Below are positions 1 to 14,054 of a stretch of 61,817 nucleotides of DNA, one piece after another. Location of the stretch: NCBI RefSeq assembly GCF_001654855.1, contig NZ_LXEN01000139.1:1-61817 (forward strand), given 5' to 3'. The notes under the pieces are model-generated. The model did no database searches. It was not told the DNA's origin and saw only the letters and a program-made list of their open reading frames with translations. The position numbers and the translations under genes were made by a program. The stretch comes from Proteus myxofaciens ATCC 19692. GTDB lineage: Bacteria > Pseudomonadota > Gammaproteobacteria > Enterobacterales > Enterobacteriaceae. How positions within the stretch are numbered: the first letter of the stretch is position 1; every line of letters begins with the position of its first letter.

Positions 1-161
1 GTACTGAGTTGTTGTGATTGTTTTGATAAGTTCTTCAAACTATTTTGTTAAAAATAATAACCTATAATTAGCATTATCTTATTGAATTAATAGTAAAATT
101 ATATTTTACAATCTGAATTTATATACTAATATGATAAGGAAAATGATATTTATTGTTTTTA

Positions 162-175
162 TTGATTACGATCAA
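162..175 (+). promoter_or_regulatory. FNR box upstream of yiaY
   Basis: TTGATTACGATCAA is an exact match to the FNR consensus TTGAT-N4-ATCAA. A CATATT element at 198-203 could be the -10 hexamer. A start site near 210 would then place the box centre at about -41.5, the class II activator position. This suggests oxygen-responsive activation of the alcohol dehydrogenase gene. The motif is seen; the regulation is inferred. Confidence 0.65.
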
Positions 176-238
176 TTTACGTATTTCAAGAATAGAACAT
201 ATTAAAAACAGTTAAAAGAATTAAAAAGGAAGTCAATG

Positions 239-1390
239 ATGGCCGTTTCAACATTTTTTATTCCCCCTGTAAATAAAATTGGTTCAGGTTGTCTTACAGA
301 AGCCGTAGCTTCAATGAAGGATTTTGGCTTTACTAAGGCATTAATTGTTACCGATAGCGTTTTAAACCAATTAGGTGTTGTTAAGAAAGTAAGTCAATTA
401 CTTGCTGATTCAGGTATTGCAAGCGTAACTTATGATGGCACTGCACCTAATCCTACTGTTGAGAACGTTGACGCTGGTTTAGCATTATTAAGAGACAATC
501 AGTGTGATTGTGTCATTTCTCTTGGTGGTGGTTCTCCTCATGATTGTGCTAAGGGGATTGCATTAGTCGCTTCTAATGGTGGAAAAATCGCTGATTATGA
601 AGGATTAGATCGTTCAGCAAAACCTCAGTTACCAGTGATTGCTATTAATACAACAGCAGGTACAGCTTCTGAAATGACACGTTTTTGTATCATTACTGAT
701 ACTGTGCGTCATATTAAAATGGCAATTGTTGATAAAAATGTAACGCCAATTTTATCCGTTAATGATCCGGATTTGATGTTAGGTATGCCAAAAGGACTAA
801 CAGCAGCAACAGGTATGGATGCATTAACTCATGCTGTTGAAGCTTATGTTTCTAGTGCAGCTAATCCAATTACTGATGCATGTGCATTAAAAGCTGTCAC
901 GATGATCAGTGAGTCTCTACGTACTGTTGTACATAATGGTAGCGATGCGAAAGCTCGTGAAAATATGGCTTATGCACAGTTTTTAGCGGGTATGGCTTTT
1001 AATAATGCATCATTAGGTTATGTTCATGCTATGGCTCATCAATTAGGTGGATTTTATAATTTACCTCATGGCGTGTGCAATGCAGTGTTATTGCCACACG
1101 TTCAAGTTTACAATATTCAGGCCGCAGCTGGCAGATTAAAAGATATAGCACAAGCAATGGGTGTTGATGTTTCTGCGATGAGCGATGAGCAAGGTGCACA
1201 AGCTTGTATCGAAGAAATTCGTAAAATGGCAAAAGATGTGGGAATTCCTGCTGGCTTAAAAGAACTCGGCGTTAAAGAAGAAGATTTCCGCACTTTAGCT
1301 GAAAATGCATTAAAAGATGCATGTGCAATCACTAATCCAGTTCAAGGTAGTGTTGAAGATATTATTGTGCTATTCCGTAATGCAATGTAA
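239..1390 (+). CDS. yiaY: Iron-containing alcohol dehydrogenase, YiaY type
   Basis: Group III iron-dependent alcohol dehydrogenase, oxidising or reducing alcohols and aldehydes with NAD in the cytosol. The protein tracks E. coli YiaY from end to end and has the same length (383 aa). The Rossmann-type GGGSPHD motif and a metal-binding region with several histidines ([16 protein letters not shown], then [11 protein letters not shown] and LPHG) are all present. Two ATG codons lie at 236 and 239. I prefer 239, because it gives the family N-terminus MAVST and an 8-base gap to the AAGGA at 226-230. It is a single-gene unit with an FNR box upstream and a terminator downstream, convergent with the his operon. 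In E. coli yiaY lies elsewhere on the chromosome. YiaY is sometimes annotated as L-threonine dehydrogenase; the substrate cannot be read from the sequence. Confidence 0.9.
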   Translation: MAVSTFFIPPVNKIGSGCLTEAVASMKDFGFTKALIVTDSVLNQLGVVKKVSQLLADSGIASVTYDGTAPNPTVENVDAGLALLRDNQCDCVISLGGGSPHDCAKGIALVASNGGKIADYEGLDRSAKPQLPVIAINTTAGTASEMTRFCIITDTVRHIKMAIVDKNVTPILSVNDPDLMLGMPKGLTAATGMDALTHAVEAYVSSAANPITDACALKAVTMISESLRTVVHNGSDAKARENMAYAQFLAGMAFNNASLGYVHAMAHQLGGFYNLPHGVCNAVLLPHVQVYNIQAAAGRLKDIAQAMGVDVSAMSDEQGAQACIEEIRKMAKDVGIPAGLKELGVKEEDFRTLAENALKDACAITNPVQGSVEDIIVLFRNAM

Positions 1391-1460
1391 TTAATCTCTA
1401 TAAAGAGAAAAGGCAAGTAGCGATTTTTTAACTTGATACTTGATATTGCATTTTAATATT

Positions 1461-1497
1461 AAGCCGATACAACTATTATTGTGTCGGCTTTTGTTTT
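1461..1497 (+). terminator. Rho-independent terminator after yiaY
   Basis: A 10-bp stem AAGCCGATAC / GTGTCGGCTT with one G-U pair is followed by a T-rich run. It lies between the convergent yiaY and hisI genes and ends yiaY transcription. Confidence 0.75.
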
Positions 1498-1544
1498 TAT
1501 TTCTTTTTATCTTTTATATAAAAAATATAAAAGAAGATAAGGTC

Positions 1545-2161
1545 TTATTGTGCTTTCTTATGACGCTCTTGTAGGCAACCTATAACATCTGATAGCGATA
1601 ATGATTGGTCTTGTAATAAGACAAGCAAGTGATAAATCAAGTCAGATGCTTCATTTTTTAACTCTTCTCTATCATTAACCGTTGCAGCGAGTGCCGTTTC
1701 TACACCTTCTTCACCTACTTTTTGTGCAATACGCTTTGTGCCACTAGCATAAAGGCTCGCGGTATAAGAGCTATCAGGCGATGCATTTTTGCGTTCAGCT
1801 AACAGGTTTTCGAGTTCATAGAGAAAACCCCATTGGCTTTGAGCAGGAGCAAAGCAACTTTCTGTTCCGTTATGGCAAGTTGGTCCTATTGGGTTAGCTA
1901 AAATAAGTAATGTATCGTTATCGCAGTCAGGATAAATATTGGCGACTTTAAGAAAGTTGCCTGATGTTTCGCCTTTAGTCCATAAACGTTGTTTAGTTCG
2001 TGAATAAAACGTCACATTGCCACTAGTAAGTGTTGCCGCTAATGCTTCTTTGTTCATATAACCCAGCATTAATACATCGCCAGAAATCGCGTTTTGAATA
2101 ATAACAGGCATTAGTGAATCGACTTTTTCCCAGTCGAGTTGTTCTGATTTTAATGTATTCA

Positions 2162-2162
<1 letters not shown>
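1545..2162 (-). CDS. hisI: Bifunctional phosphoribosyl-AMP cyclohydrolase / phosphoribosyl-ATP pyrophosphatase
   Basis: HisIE fusion catalysing the second and third steps of histidine synthesis: PR-ATP to PR-AMP, then opening of the adenine ring. The N-terminal half is the zinc-dependent HisI cyclohydrolase domain, with [16 protein letters not shown], a DCDND metal site, and [12 protein letters not shown] cysteines. The C-terminal half (from about residue 110) is the all-helical HisE domain with the EVGEEGVE-type motif [12 protein letters not shown]. At 205 aa it matches the enterobacterial fusion. It is the last gene of the operon, and its ATG overlaps the hisF stop codon by one base (TAATG), which implies translational coupling. 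No terminator is visible immediately downstream on this strand. Confidence 0.97.
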
Positions 2163-4249
<2,087 letters not shown>

Positions 4250-4250
<1 letters not shown>

Positions 4251-5317
4251 TACAGAACACCTTTTGAGCTTGGTAGGGTATTACCTTCAACGCGAATAGC
4301 TTGTCGTAATGTACGACCAAAGACTTTAAACAAACTTTCCGCTTTGTGGTGATCGTTTTTACCTTTTGATTTTAAGTGTAGTGTGCAACCCATTGTGTAA
4401 GAAAGGGAGCTAAAAAAGTGTTCAATCATCTCTGTGCTTAAATCGCCGACACGCTGATATTTAAAATCAGCTTTATATTCAAGATGAGGGCGGCCTGAAA
4501 TATCTAATGCGCAACTTGCTAAGCATTCATCCATAGGTAATGTAAAGCCAAAACGAGCAATACCTCGTTTATCACCCAGTGCTTCACGTAAAGCTTCTCC
4601 TAATGCAAGTCCGGTATCTTCCACGGTGTGGTGATCATCAATGATTAAGTCACCCATTACCTTAACATTCATACGAAAACCGCCGTGTGTTGCAATTTGG
4701 TCAAGCATGTGGTCGAAAAAGCCAATACCCGTGCTTATTTGGCTTTCGCCTTCTCTATCAAGCCAAATATCGATAGCAATTTGTGTTTCTTTTGTTTTAC
4801 GTTCAACGTGCGCATAGCGATCCTTTTTTGTAAGACGCTGTGCAATGGTTGACCAATTTATGGTTAATGGATCATAAAGAAAGCTTTGAATTCCCATGTT
4901 ATCAGCAAGTTGGCTATCTGTTTTTCTATCACCAATAACGTAACTATTAGCTTTATCAATGACATTCTCAGCAAGGTATTTAGTGACTAATTGAGTTTTC
5001 GGCTTACGGCATTCACAATTATCTTCTGGCTTGTGAGGACAAATCAGCACTTCTTCAAATTTAATGCCTTGTGATGAAAAGATTTGCATCATTAATTGAT
5101 GAGGTGGTTCAAAATCGGCTTGTGGAAAACTCTCTGTGCCTAATCCATCTTGATTAGTTATCATCACCAGCTTATAGCCCGCTTCTTGTAAGGCAGTTAA
5201 TGCTGGGATAACGCCTTTTTCAAAAGCCAGTTTTTCTAGGCTATCAACTTGGTAGTCTGTCGGTGGCTCTGTGATAAGTGTGCCATCTCTATCAATAAAA
5301 AGTATTTTTGGGCTCAT
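4250..5317 (-). CDS. hisB: Bifunctional histidinol-phosphatase / imidazoleglycerol-phosphate dehydratase
   Basis: HisB fusion carrying out steps 6 and 8 of histidine synthesis. Residues 1 to about 165 form a HAD phosphatase with the nucleophile pair D9/D11 in FIDRDGT and a zinc loop [14 protein letters not shown]. Residues from about 167 onward are the manganese-dependent dehydratase, with HHTVEDTG and DDHHTVED-type metal ligands and a second DHHKAES motif. The total of 355 aa is typical of enterobacterial HisB. It follows hisC by about 40 bp and is coupled to hisH. Confidence 0.97.
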
Positions 5318-5357
5318 GATTGTGTTCCTTTTCGTTATTTTTATTGTTTTTTATTGG

Positions 5358-7749
<2,392 letters not shown>

Positions 7750-7764
7750 TTTCATCATGCCACC

Positions 7765-8664
7765 TTATTCCATCATTTTTTCGATAGGTAGAACAAGAAT
7801 TGAACTTGCGCCTAGTTCTTTTAGTTTTTCCATGGTTTCCCAGAATAAGCTTTCACTACTTACCATGTGCATTGCTACGCGATTTTTATCACCTGCTAAC
7901 GGTAATATTGTTGGGCGTTCTGCTCCTGGTAATAGAGAAATAACTTCTTCTAAGCAATCACTCGGCGCATGTAACATGATGTATTTTGATTCGCGGGCTT
8001 GAATAACGCCTTGAATACGGGTGAGTAACTTATCTATCAGTGCTTGTTTATCGGCTTCTATTTCACCCTCTCTTTGAATAAGGCATGCTTTTGAGCGATA
8101 GATAACTTCGACTTCTTTTAAGCCGTTAGCTTCTAGAGTGGCTCCTGTTGAGACTAAATCACAAATAGCATCAGCAAGCCCTGCTCGAGGTGCAACTTCA
8201 ACAGAGCCATTTAATAAACAGGATTTAAAAGTGATACCTTTTTGATCTAAATAGCGTTTTAAAAGATTAGGGTAAGATGTTGCAATACGAGTATTATTCA
8301 TACATTCAACACCTTGATAATCGAAATCCACAGGGGCTGCTAATGATAATCTACAGCCACCAAAATCAAGACGACGTAAAGTGACATAGTTTGGGTTATC
8401 ACCTTGAGCACGGCGTTTTAATAACTCTTCTTCTAATACATTTTCGCCAATAATGCCAAGATCAACCACGCCATCCATTACTAAGCCTGGGATATCGTCA
8501 TCTCTTACCCGTAAAATATCGATAGGCATATTTTCTGCGTAAGCAATAAGTCTTTGTTGGTTTAAATTAATTTTGATCCCACAACGCGCTAACAGAGCAC
8601 GAGAATCATCACTTAAACGACCTGATTTTTGCATTGCAATTCGTAATCTTTTTTTATCTAGCAT
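7765..8664 (-). CDS. hisG: ATP phosphoribosyltransferase, long form
   Basis: First and feedback-inhibited enzyme of histidine synthesis, joining ATP and PRPP. Its 299 aa correspond to the long hexameric form, with an ACT-like C-terminal regulatory domain from about residue 225 and no need for HisZ. The conserved [10 protein letters not shown] and the phosphate loop [14 protein letters not shown] are present. The start has AGGG at a suitable distance. It is the first structural gene after the attenuator, with hisD starting about 15 bp after its stop. Confidence 0.97.
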   Translation of the reverse strand: MLDKKRLRIAMQKSGRLSDDSRALLARCGIKINLNQQRLIAYAENMPIDILRVRDDDIPGLVMDGVVDLGIIGENVLEEELLKRRAQGDNPNYVTLRRLDFGGCRLSLAAPVDFDYQGVECMNNTRIATSYPNLLKRYLDQKGITFKSCLLNGSVEVAPRAGLADAICDLVSTGATLEANGLKEVEVIYRSKACLIQREGEIEADKQALIDKLLTRIQGVIQARESKYIMLHAPSDCLEEVISLLPGAERPTILPLAGDKNRVAMHMVSSESLFWETMEKLKELGASSILVLPIEKMME

Positions 8665-8712
8665 AATGTTTACCCTGTCTCTATCCCTGTTTTTTACTGA
8701 AATTTAGTTATA

Positions 8713-8745
8713 AAAAAACCCGGAAGTTACCTTCCGGGTTTTATA
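8713..8745 (-). terminator. his operon attenuator
   Basis: On the minus strand AAACCCGGAAG, a GTAA loop and CTTCCGGGTTT are followed by further Ts. This perfect GC-rich hairpin with a U-run lies between hisL and hisG. Sequences further upstream can form competing structures, as in classical his attenuation. Confidence 0.85.
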
Positions 8746-8811
8746 AGTCATTTGCATTCAGACCACCGGAAGCGTTGCTTAAACGTCTTCCAGCACTCAT
8801 CGCCTGAAAGA

Positions 8812-8856
8812 CTAGTCAGGATGATGGTGATGATGGTTTAGTTGAATGCTATACAT
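8812..8856 (-). CDS. hisL: his operon leader peptide
   Basis: This short reading frame encodes MYSIQLNHHHHHPD and is too short for normal gene calling. Five consecutive histidine codons precede the attenuator hairpin. Scarce charged tRNA-His would stall the ribosome there, favour the antiterminator and let hisGDCBHAFI be transcribed. The E. coli leader has seven His codons in the same place. The reading frame and the hairpin are seen; the mechanism follows from the well-studied enterobacterial system. Confidence 0.9.
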   Translation of the reverse strand: MYSIQLNHHHHHPD

Positions 8857-9192
8857 AATTATTTACCTAATAACTGAATTTTGTTTGAGAGCCTGTTATT
8901 TTAACAAGCGCTTAGAATTTGTCTGTCTTTCAAGCTACCTGATTTACAAAGTAAAAAGCAACCTATTTTTTAATAATAATTTAAATTAATTGTAACCTTA
9001 TGTTTTTTAAGTTTTTAATTAATAATCTTATTTACTTAGTTAAAATATTAAGCGAGTATATAAATATGAGCAAAAAAGATAAAACTAATTAATAATGTTT
9101 AGTTTTATTAATTAATTCCTAGTGAGTTAATATACAGTAATTTTTTGGCGTATACTTAAATTTTATAGTCGCCAAATCAGTAGGGGATAAAC
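8857..9192. other. Divergent promoter region, hisL / yeeZ
   Basis: This AT-rich intergenic stretch separates two divergent transcripts. It holds the candidate his promoter and, on the plus side, a TATACT near 9151 that may be the yeeZ -10. I see no further gene. Confidence 0.6.
8898..8925 (-). promoter_or_regulatory. Candidate his operon promoter
   Basis: On the minus strand, CAGACA and TAAAAT are 16 bases apart, and the -10 hexamer lies about 42 bases upstream of hisL. The -35 is a modest match, so this is only the best-looking candidate. Confidence 0.35.
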
Positions 9193-10014
9193 ATGAGACG
9201 GATAACGATTGTTGGACTGGGCTGGTTAGGTTTGCCTCTTGCAAGTGCACTGAGTGAAGCGGGCTATCAAGTTAAAGGAACAAAAACAACCGAAGATGGT
9301 GTAGAAGCAGCAAGGATGAGTGGTGTTGATTGCTGTTTAATGACTTTAACGCCAGCCATTGAATGTGACCGAGATGATTTCGATTATCTTATGGAAACTG
9401 ACGTATTAATTATTACTTTACCACCTAGCGCTGCTGGTGGCGGTTATGATTATGTTGAAGGCATACAAACACTGGTTGATAGTGCGATGTCACGCCATGT
9501 TACAAGAGTTATTTATATAAGCTCTACTTCAGTATATGGTAATCAAACAGGGAATATTACTGAGGAAATGGATATCATGCCAGAAACTCAGTCTGCCAAA
9601 ATGTTAGCAGAAGTTGAAAACTGGTTGCATCGTTTGCCATTAACTACCGTTGATATTTTGCGCTTAGCGGGTTTAGTCGGGCCTAATCGTCATGCTGGCC
9701 GTTTTTTATCAGGTAAAAAGCAAGTGAAAGGGGCTCATCAAAGTGTAAATTTAGTCCATTTAGATGATGTTATTTTTGCGATTGAAGCATTGCTTGCTCA
9801 AAATGAAGGAGGGCATTTATATAATTTATGTGCACCTATTCATCCTAAAAAACGTGATTTTTATTCAAAAGCATCAGCTCAACTTGCACTCACGCCACCT
9901 GAGTTTGCTGATGAAGAAAAACCATTAAGACGAGAAATTGATGGCCAGCTCATTTGTCGAGATCTAGGGTTTCATTATCATTACCCTGATCCCGACAAAA
10001 TGCCAATGAATTAA
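9193..10014 (+). CDS. yeeZ: NAD(P)-binding epimerase-like protein YeeZ
   Basis: Member of the extended short-chain dehydrogenase / sugar epimerase superfamily, and very similar to E. coli YeeZ, which also lies next to hisL. The N-terminal Rossmann glycine motif is IVGLGWLGLPLA. A mid-protein YISSTSVYG segment holds the SDR-type catalytic serine and tyrosine region. Length is 273 aa. AGGGGA sits just upstream of the ATG. The substrate is unknown. The stop codon is one base from the end of the convergent gstB, with no terminator between them. Confidence 0.88.
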   Translation: MRRITIVGLGWLGLPLASALSEAGYQVKGTKTTEDGVEAARMSGVDCCLMTLTPAIECDRDDFDYLMETDVLIITLPPSAAGGGYDYVEGIQTLVDSAMSRHVTRVIYISSTSVYGNQTGNITEEMDIMPETQSAKMLAEVENWLHRLPLTTVDILRLAGLVGPNRHAGRFLSGKKQVKGAHQSVNLVHLDDVIFAIEALLAQNEGGHLYNLCAPIHPKKRDFYSKASAQLALTPPEFADEEKPLRREIDGQLICRDLGFHYHYPDPDKMPMN

Positions 10015-10015
10015 C

Positions 10016-10636
10016 TTAATTTATCGGTAATAGAACTATATCTCTGAAAATAGCGTCTTCACTTAATTGTGCAAACCAACGCTCGATATGAGGAACTGGC
10101 GCTCTTTCTTTACACGCTTCTAGCCATGGATAGATTAAAGGTGCAATGGCGATATCAGCAAGCGTAATTTTGTTACCCACAAAATAAGGTGTTTTAGCTA
10201 ACTGATTATCTGCAATCATCATAATTTTATTAAGTTTTTCTTGTAAGCTAGCAACTAAGTTTTTATCTTGTTTTTCTCTTGGCGTTCTAACTACATTGAT
10301 CATTAATTGTTGAATAGGAGAAAAAAGTGTGCCATTTGACCAATCCATCCACTTTTCGATGGATGCACGTTCTTCTAAATCAATAGGATAGAATTGTTCA
10401 CCCTTATATTTAGCACATAAATAGCGAATAATGGTATTAGATTCCCATAAAGTAAATTCATTATCTTGTAATGTGGGAATGGTGGCGTTGGGATTCATTG
10501 CTAAATAGTTGGCATCAGTCAATCCACCAAATGGACCACCAGCATCAATTCGCTCATAAGGGATATTGAGTACTTTTAAGCACCATAGAACTTTTTTAAC
10601 ATTAGATGAATTTTTTCTACCCCAGACTTTTAACAT
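10016..10636 (-). CDS. gstB: Glutathione S-transferase GstB
   Basis: Cytosolic glutathione transferase. Residues 1 to about 80 form the thioredoxin-like domain, including GRKNSSNVKKV and the glutathione-binding ESNTIIRYL segment. The rest is the helical C-terminal domain, with TLADIAIAPLIYPW. E. coli GstB (YliJ), which lies beside dacC, is the nearest relative I recognise, and here too dacC is the divergent neighbour. E. coli GstB acts on haloacids such as bromoacetate; the same activity here is inferred. Length 206 aa. Confidence 0.87.
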   Translation of the reverse strand: MLKVWGRKNSSNVKKVLWCLKVLNIPYERIDAGGPFGGLTDANYLAMNPNATIPTLQDNEFTLWESNTIIRYLCAKYKGEQFYPIDLEERASIEKWMDWSNGTLFSPIQQLMINVVRTPREKQDKNLVASLQEKLNKIMMIADNQLAKTPYFVGNKITLADIAIAPLIYPWLEACKERAPVPHIERWFAQLSEDAIFRDIVLLPIN

Positions 10637-10792
10637 AATGGCTCCTAAGCGACGTTAAGTAACAGAATTTTCCTCTATAGAGTGCGCAATATGAATATAA
10701 GATAAATCTCTATATATCAATGTTGGCGTCTTATTCCAGAAAGCCCTATAGTAGGGAAGCTTTAACAAATTGATATAAAAGGGTGATCAGTA

Positions 10793-11995
10793 ATGAAAAA
10801 ACATCTTCCATCTATTCTCAGTAAGGTTACCGCGGGAATGGGTTTACTGCTAATTATTTCTACTCCTGCATTTGCGGTGAGTAATCCTGTACCTCCTCAA
10901 ATCGATGCAAAATCGTATGTTCTGATGGATTATAATAGTGGTAAAATTCTTGCCTCAGAAAAACCTGAAGAGCGATTAGATCCTGCAAGTTTAACAAAAA
11001 TAATGAGTAGCTATGTTGTTGGACAAGCCATAAAAGAAGGTCGAATGTCACCTGATGATACGGTGATTGTGGGTCGTAATGCTTGGGCAACAGGTAATCC
11101 GGTATTAAAAGGTTCTTCACTGATGTTTTTAAAACCAGGTGATCAAGTTAAGGTGATTGAGTTAAACCGAGGCATGGTTATCCAATCTGGTAATGATGCG
11201 AGTATTGCACTTGCAGAGCATGTAGCAGGGAGTCAAGAAACCTTTGTAGATCTAATGAACTCTTACGCAAAAAAATTAGGTTTAACAAATACGCATTTTA
11301 AAACAGTGCATGGATTAGACTCTGAAGGCCAATTTACTACAGCAGAAGATATGGCATTATTAACTGCGGCCATGATCCGCGATGTACCTTCAGAATATGA
11401 TATTCATAAAGAAAAAGAATTTACCTTCAATAATATTCGCCAGCCTAATCGTAACCGCTTATTGTGGAACAAAAATATGAATGTGGACGGGGTAAAAACA
11501 GGCCATACTAATGGGGCTGGTTTTAACCTTGTTTCTTCTGCGACAGAAGGTGATATGCGCCTTATCGCGGTTGTTTTAGGAGCACCATCAGATAAAATTC
11601 GCTTTGCCGAAAGTGAAAAGTTATTAGGGTGGGGATTCCGTTTCTTTGAAACTGTAACTCCTGTTAAAGCTGATGTGCCAATGACAACCCAAAAAGTTTG
11701 GTATGGCGATAAAGGTGAAGTGGCTTTAGGTGTTGCTAATGATGCTTCAATTACTATCCCTAAAGGTGAGTTAAAAAACTTAAAAGCATCATTTACGCTA
11801 ACTAATCCAGTTTTAGAAGCGCCATTAACAAAAAATCAAGTAGTGGGTACCGTCAACTTTTTGTTAAATGATGAAGTGATTGAACAACGCCCACTGGTTG
11901 TAAAAGATGCGGTTGAAGAAGGGGGTTTCTTTAGTCGTATTTGGGATTTTGTGGTTAAAACAGTATCTGGTTGGTTTAATGCAATTTTTGGTTAA
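10793..11995 (+). CDS. dacC: D-alanyl-D-alanine carboxypeptidase (PBP6, DacC type)
   Basis: Low-molecular-weight penicillin-binding protein that trims the terminal D-Ala from peptidoglycan pentapeptides in the periplasm. There is a signal peptide of about 28 residues ending STPAFA. The active-site motifs are SLTK (66-69), SGN (132-134) and KTG (235-237). A C-terminal PBP5-like beta domain and an amphipathic membrane-anchor helix ([20 protein letters not shown]) follow. Length 400 aa equals E. coli DacC, and gstB and ybjG nearby support DacC over DacA. It is transcribed alone and ends at a strong terminator. Confidence 0.93.
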   Translation: MKKHLPSILSKVTAGMGLLLIISTPAFAVSNPVPPQIDAKSYVLMDYNSGKILASEKPEERLDPASLTKIMSSYVVGQAIKEGRMSPDDTVIVGRNAWATGNPVLKGSSLMFLKPGDQVKVIELNRGMVIQSGNDASIALAEHVAGSQETFVDLMNSYAKKLGLTNTHFKTVHGLDSEGQFTTAEDMALLTAAMIRDVPSEYDIHKEKEFTFNNIRQPNRNRLLWNKNMNVDGVKTGHTNGAGFNLVSSATEGDMRLIAVVLGAPSDKIRFAESEKLLGWGFRFFETVTPVKADVPMTTQKVWYGDKGEVALGVANDASITIPKGELKNLKASFTLTNPVLEAPLTKNQVVGTVNFLLNDEVIEQRPLVVKDAVEEGGFFSRIWDFVVKTVSGWFNAIFG

Positions 11996-12035
11996 TAAAG
12001 CCTATCTTTACTGAGTTTTTCATCCTTATTTACTC

Positions 12036-12070
12036 AATCCCCAAAGTGAGTATTCTTTTGGGGATTTTTT
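12036..12070 (+). terminator. Terminator between dacC and fhs
   Basis: The stem AATCCCCAAA / TTTGGGGATT is followed by seven Ts on the plus strand. It ends dacC. It could also slow transcripts from the convergent fhs, although its opposite strand lacks a good U-run. Confidence 0.85.
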
Positions 12071-12079
12071 TATGTGATA

Positions 12080-13750
12080 TCAGAAAAGTCCGCTGATATT
12101 GCCATTATTATCAATATCAATACTCATTGCAGCAGGTATTTTAGGCAATCCAGGCATTGTTGTGATAGAGCCGGTTAATGCTACTACAAAGCCAGCACCT
12201 GCTGAGACATACACTTCACGCACTGTGATGGAAAAATCAGTAGGACGACCAAGCAATTTGGCATTATCAGAAAGTGAATATTGCGTTTTTGCCATACAGA
12301 TTGGGAAATGACCAAACCCACTAGCTTCAATCTCTTGTAGTCTAGCCTGCGCAATATTGCTATACGTTACACCCTTAGCGCCATAAATCTCTTTGGCGAT
12401 TTTTTCTATTTTTTCACTGAGTGATAAATTATCAGGGTAGAGTAACTGAAATTGCGCTGGCTCATTAGAAAGTGTTGCAACAACTTCATTTGCCAATTCA
12501 ATTCCGCCTAATCCACCTTTTTCCCATACATTGGCGATAGCGAATCGACAACCGCGTTGTTGACAATATTGGGCGATAAATTGGTGTTCAGCCTTAGTAT
12601 CTGTAATATAGGCATTAACAGCGACAATCACAGGTAAACCGTATTTTTGTAGATTTTCAATATGTTTTTCTAAATTAACTATGCCTTTTTCTAATGCTTC
12701 TAAATTTTCTTTACTCCAATCCTCTTTACCTAATCCGCCGTTATATTTTAGTGCTTTGGTTGTGACAACAAGAACAGCACAATCTGGTTGTAATCCACTC
12801 ATGCGACATTTTATATCGAAGAATTTTTCAGCCCCTAAATCAGCGCCAAATCCCGCTTCTGTCACGGTGATATCGGCAAGTTGTAAGGCAAGTTTTGTAG
12901 CTCTCACACTATTACAACCATGGGCTATATTGGCGAAAGGCCCACCGTGAATAATAGCGGGTGTATTTTCGAGTGTTTGAACTAAATTAGGATTGATTGC
13001 ATCTTTTAGTAAACTTGCCATTGCACCAACAGCTTGTAAGTCAGCGGCTGTAATGGGTGTTGCATCATAAGAATAAGCGACAATAATACGCGCTAAGCGT
13101 TGTTTTAAATCATCAATATCTTGTGCTAAACAAAGTATCGACATAATTTCAGAGGCAACCGTAATCACGAAACCGTCTTCTCTTGTTACGCCATCTTTAT
13201 CTGTGCCTAATCCTGCAATAGTATGGCGCAATACGCGATCATTCATATCCATACAACGTTTAAAAACAATTTTTTTAGGATTAATATTTAGCGTATTACC
13301 CTGAAAAATATGGTTATCAAGCATGGCTGCTAATAAATTATTTGCTGACGTAATTGCATGAAAGTCACCCGTAAAATGAAAATTGAGATCTTCCATAGGA
13401 ACCACTTGTGCATAACCGCCACCAGAAGCCCCACCTTTAATACCAAAGCACGGCCCTAATGAAGGTTCACGTAATGCGATAATGGCTTTTTTACCAATAT
13501 GGTTCAATGCTTGACCTAAGCCTACAGTAACGGTTGTTTTGCCTTCACCTGCGGGAGTGGGATTAATTGCAGTAACAAGAACTAATTGTCCACGTGGATG
13601 AGATGCTGTTTTTGACCAGATTGAGTGACTAAATTTTGCTTTGTATTTACCATAAAATTCAATATCGTCGTTATCTATATTTAAGTTTTTAGCAATGTCC
13701 TGAATAGGTAAAAGTTTTGCTTCTTGCGAGATCTCAATATCTGATTTCAT
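12080..13750 (-). CDS. fhs: Formate-tetrahydrofolate ligase
   Basis: ATP-dependent synthesis of 10-formyl-THF from formate and tetrahydrofolate in the cytosol, feeding purine and fMet-tRNA synthesis. It is a monofunctional 556-aa enzyme. The P-loop [11 protein letters not shown] lies at residues 63-73, and the family signatures [19 protein letters not shown] and [12 protein letters not shown] follow. E. coli K-12 lacks this gene. It lies between dacC and sdaB, in the interval where E. coli has deoR. Formate made by PflB, encoded about 44 kb away, is a plausible substrate source. Confidence 0.96.
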   Translation of the reverse strand: MKSDIEISQEAKLLPIQDIAKNLNIDNDDIEFYGKYKAKFSHSIWSKTASHPRGQLVLVTAINPTPAGEGKTTVTVGLGQALNHIGKKAIIALREPSLGPCFGIKGGASGGGYAQVVPMEDLNFHFTGDFHAITSANNLLAAMLDNHIFQGNTLNINPKKIVFKRCMDMNDRVLRHTIAGLGTDKDGVTREDGFVITVASEIMSILCLAQDIDDLKQRLARIIVAYSYDATPITAADLQAVGAMASLLKDAINPNLVQTLENTPAIIHGGPFANIAHGCNSVRATKLALQLADITVTEAGFGADLGAEKFFDIKCRMSGLQPDCAVLVVTTKALKYNGGLGKEDWSKENLEALEKGIVNLEKHIENLQKYGLPVIVAVNAYITDTKAEHQFIAQYCQQRGCRFAIANVWEKGGLGGIELANEVVATLSNEPAQFQLLYPDNLSLSEKIEKIAKEIYGAKGVTYSNIAQARLQEIEASGFGHFPICMAKTQYSLSDNAKLLGRPTDFSITVREVYVSAGAGFVVALTGSITTMPGLPKIPAAMSIDIDNNGNISGLF

Positions 13751-14054
13751 TTTAGTTCTCTTTATCCCGTTTATAGTGCATTTAGTGATTTTGATTAATC
13801 TGTATGATGTGATTGTTTAGATATGAAACAATAAATACTTATCGTTCTCTCATACCAGATAAAATCTCGTTGGATAACTGTCGCTAATAATACTCTAGCC
13901 AATAATATAGTTAACACCAGCATATTAATAGCGTTGTGAGTGTTATGAATGAAATAGCATGCTTATGATTCGATAATGTTATTTTTACAATAAAAAATGC
14001 CAGCGTTGGCTGGCATTTATCTTCTTAGAGAGATAATAATCTTCTTTCAAGTGT
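13751..14054. other. Intergenic region fhs / sdaB
   Basis: It holds the fhs promoter region and the sdaB terminator. I see no gene, and no clear PurR box or riboswitch upstream of fhs. Confidence 0.6.
13992..14016 (-). terminator. Terminator after sdaB
   Basis: On the minus strand ATGCCAGC, a CAAC loop and GCTGGCAT are followed by a T run. It ends the sdaC-sdaB transcript. Confidence 0.85.
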
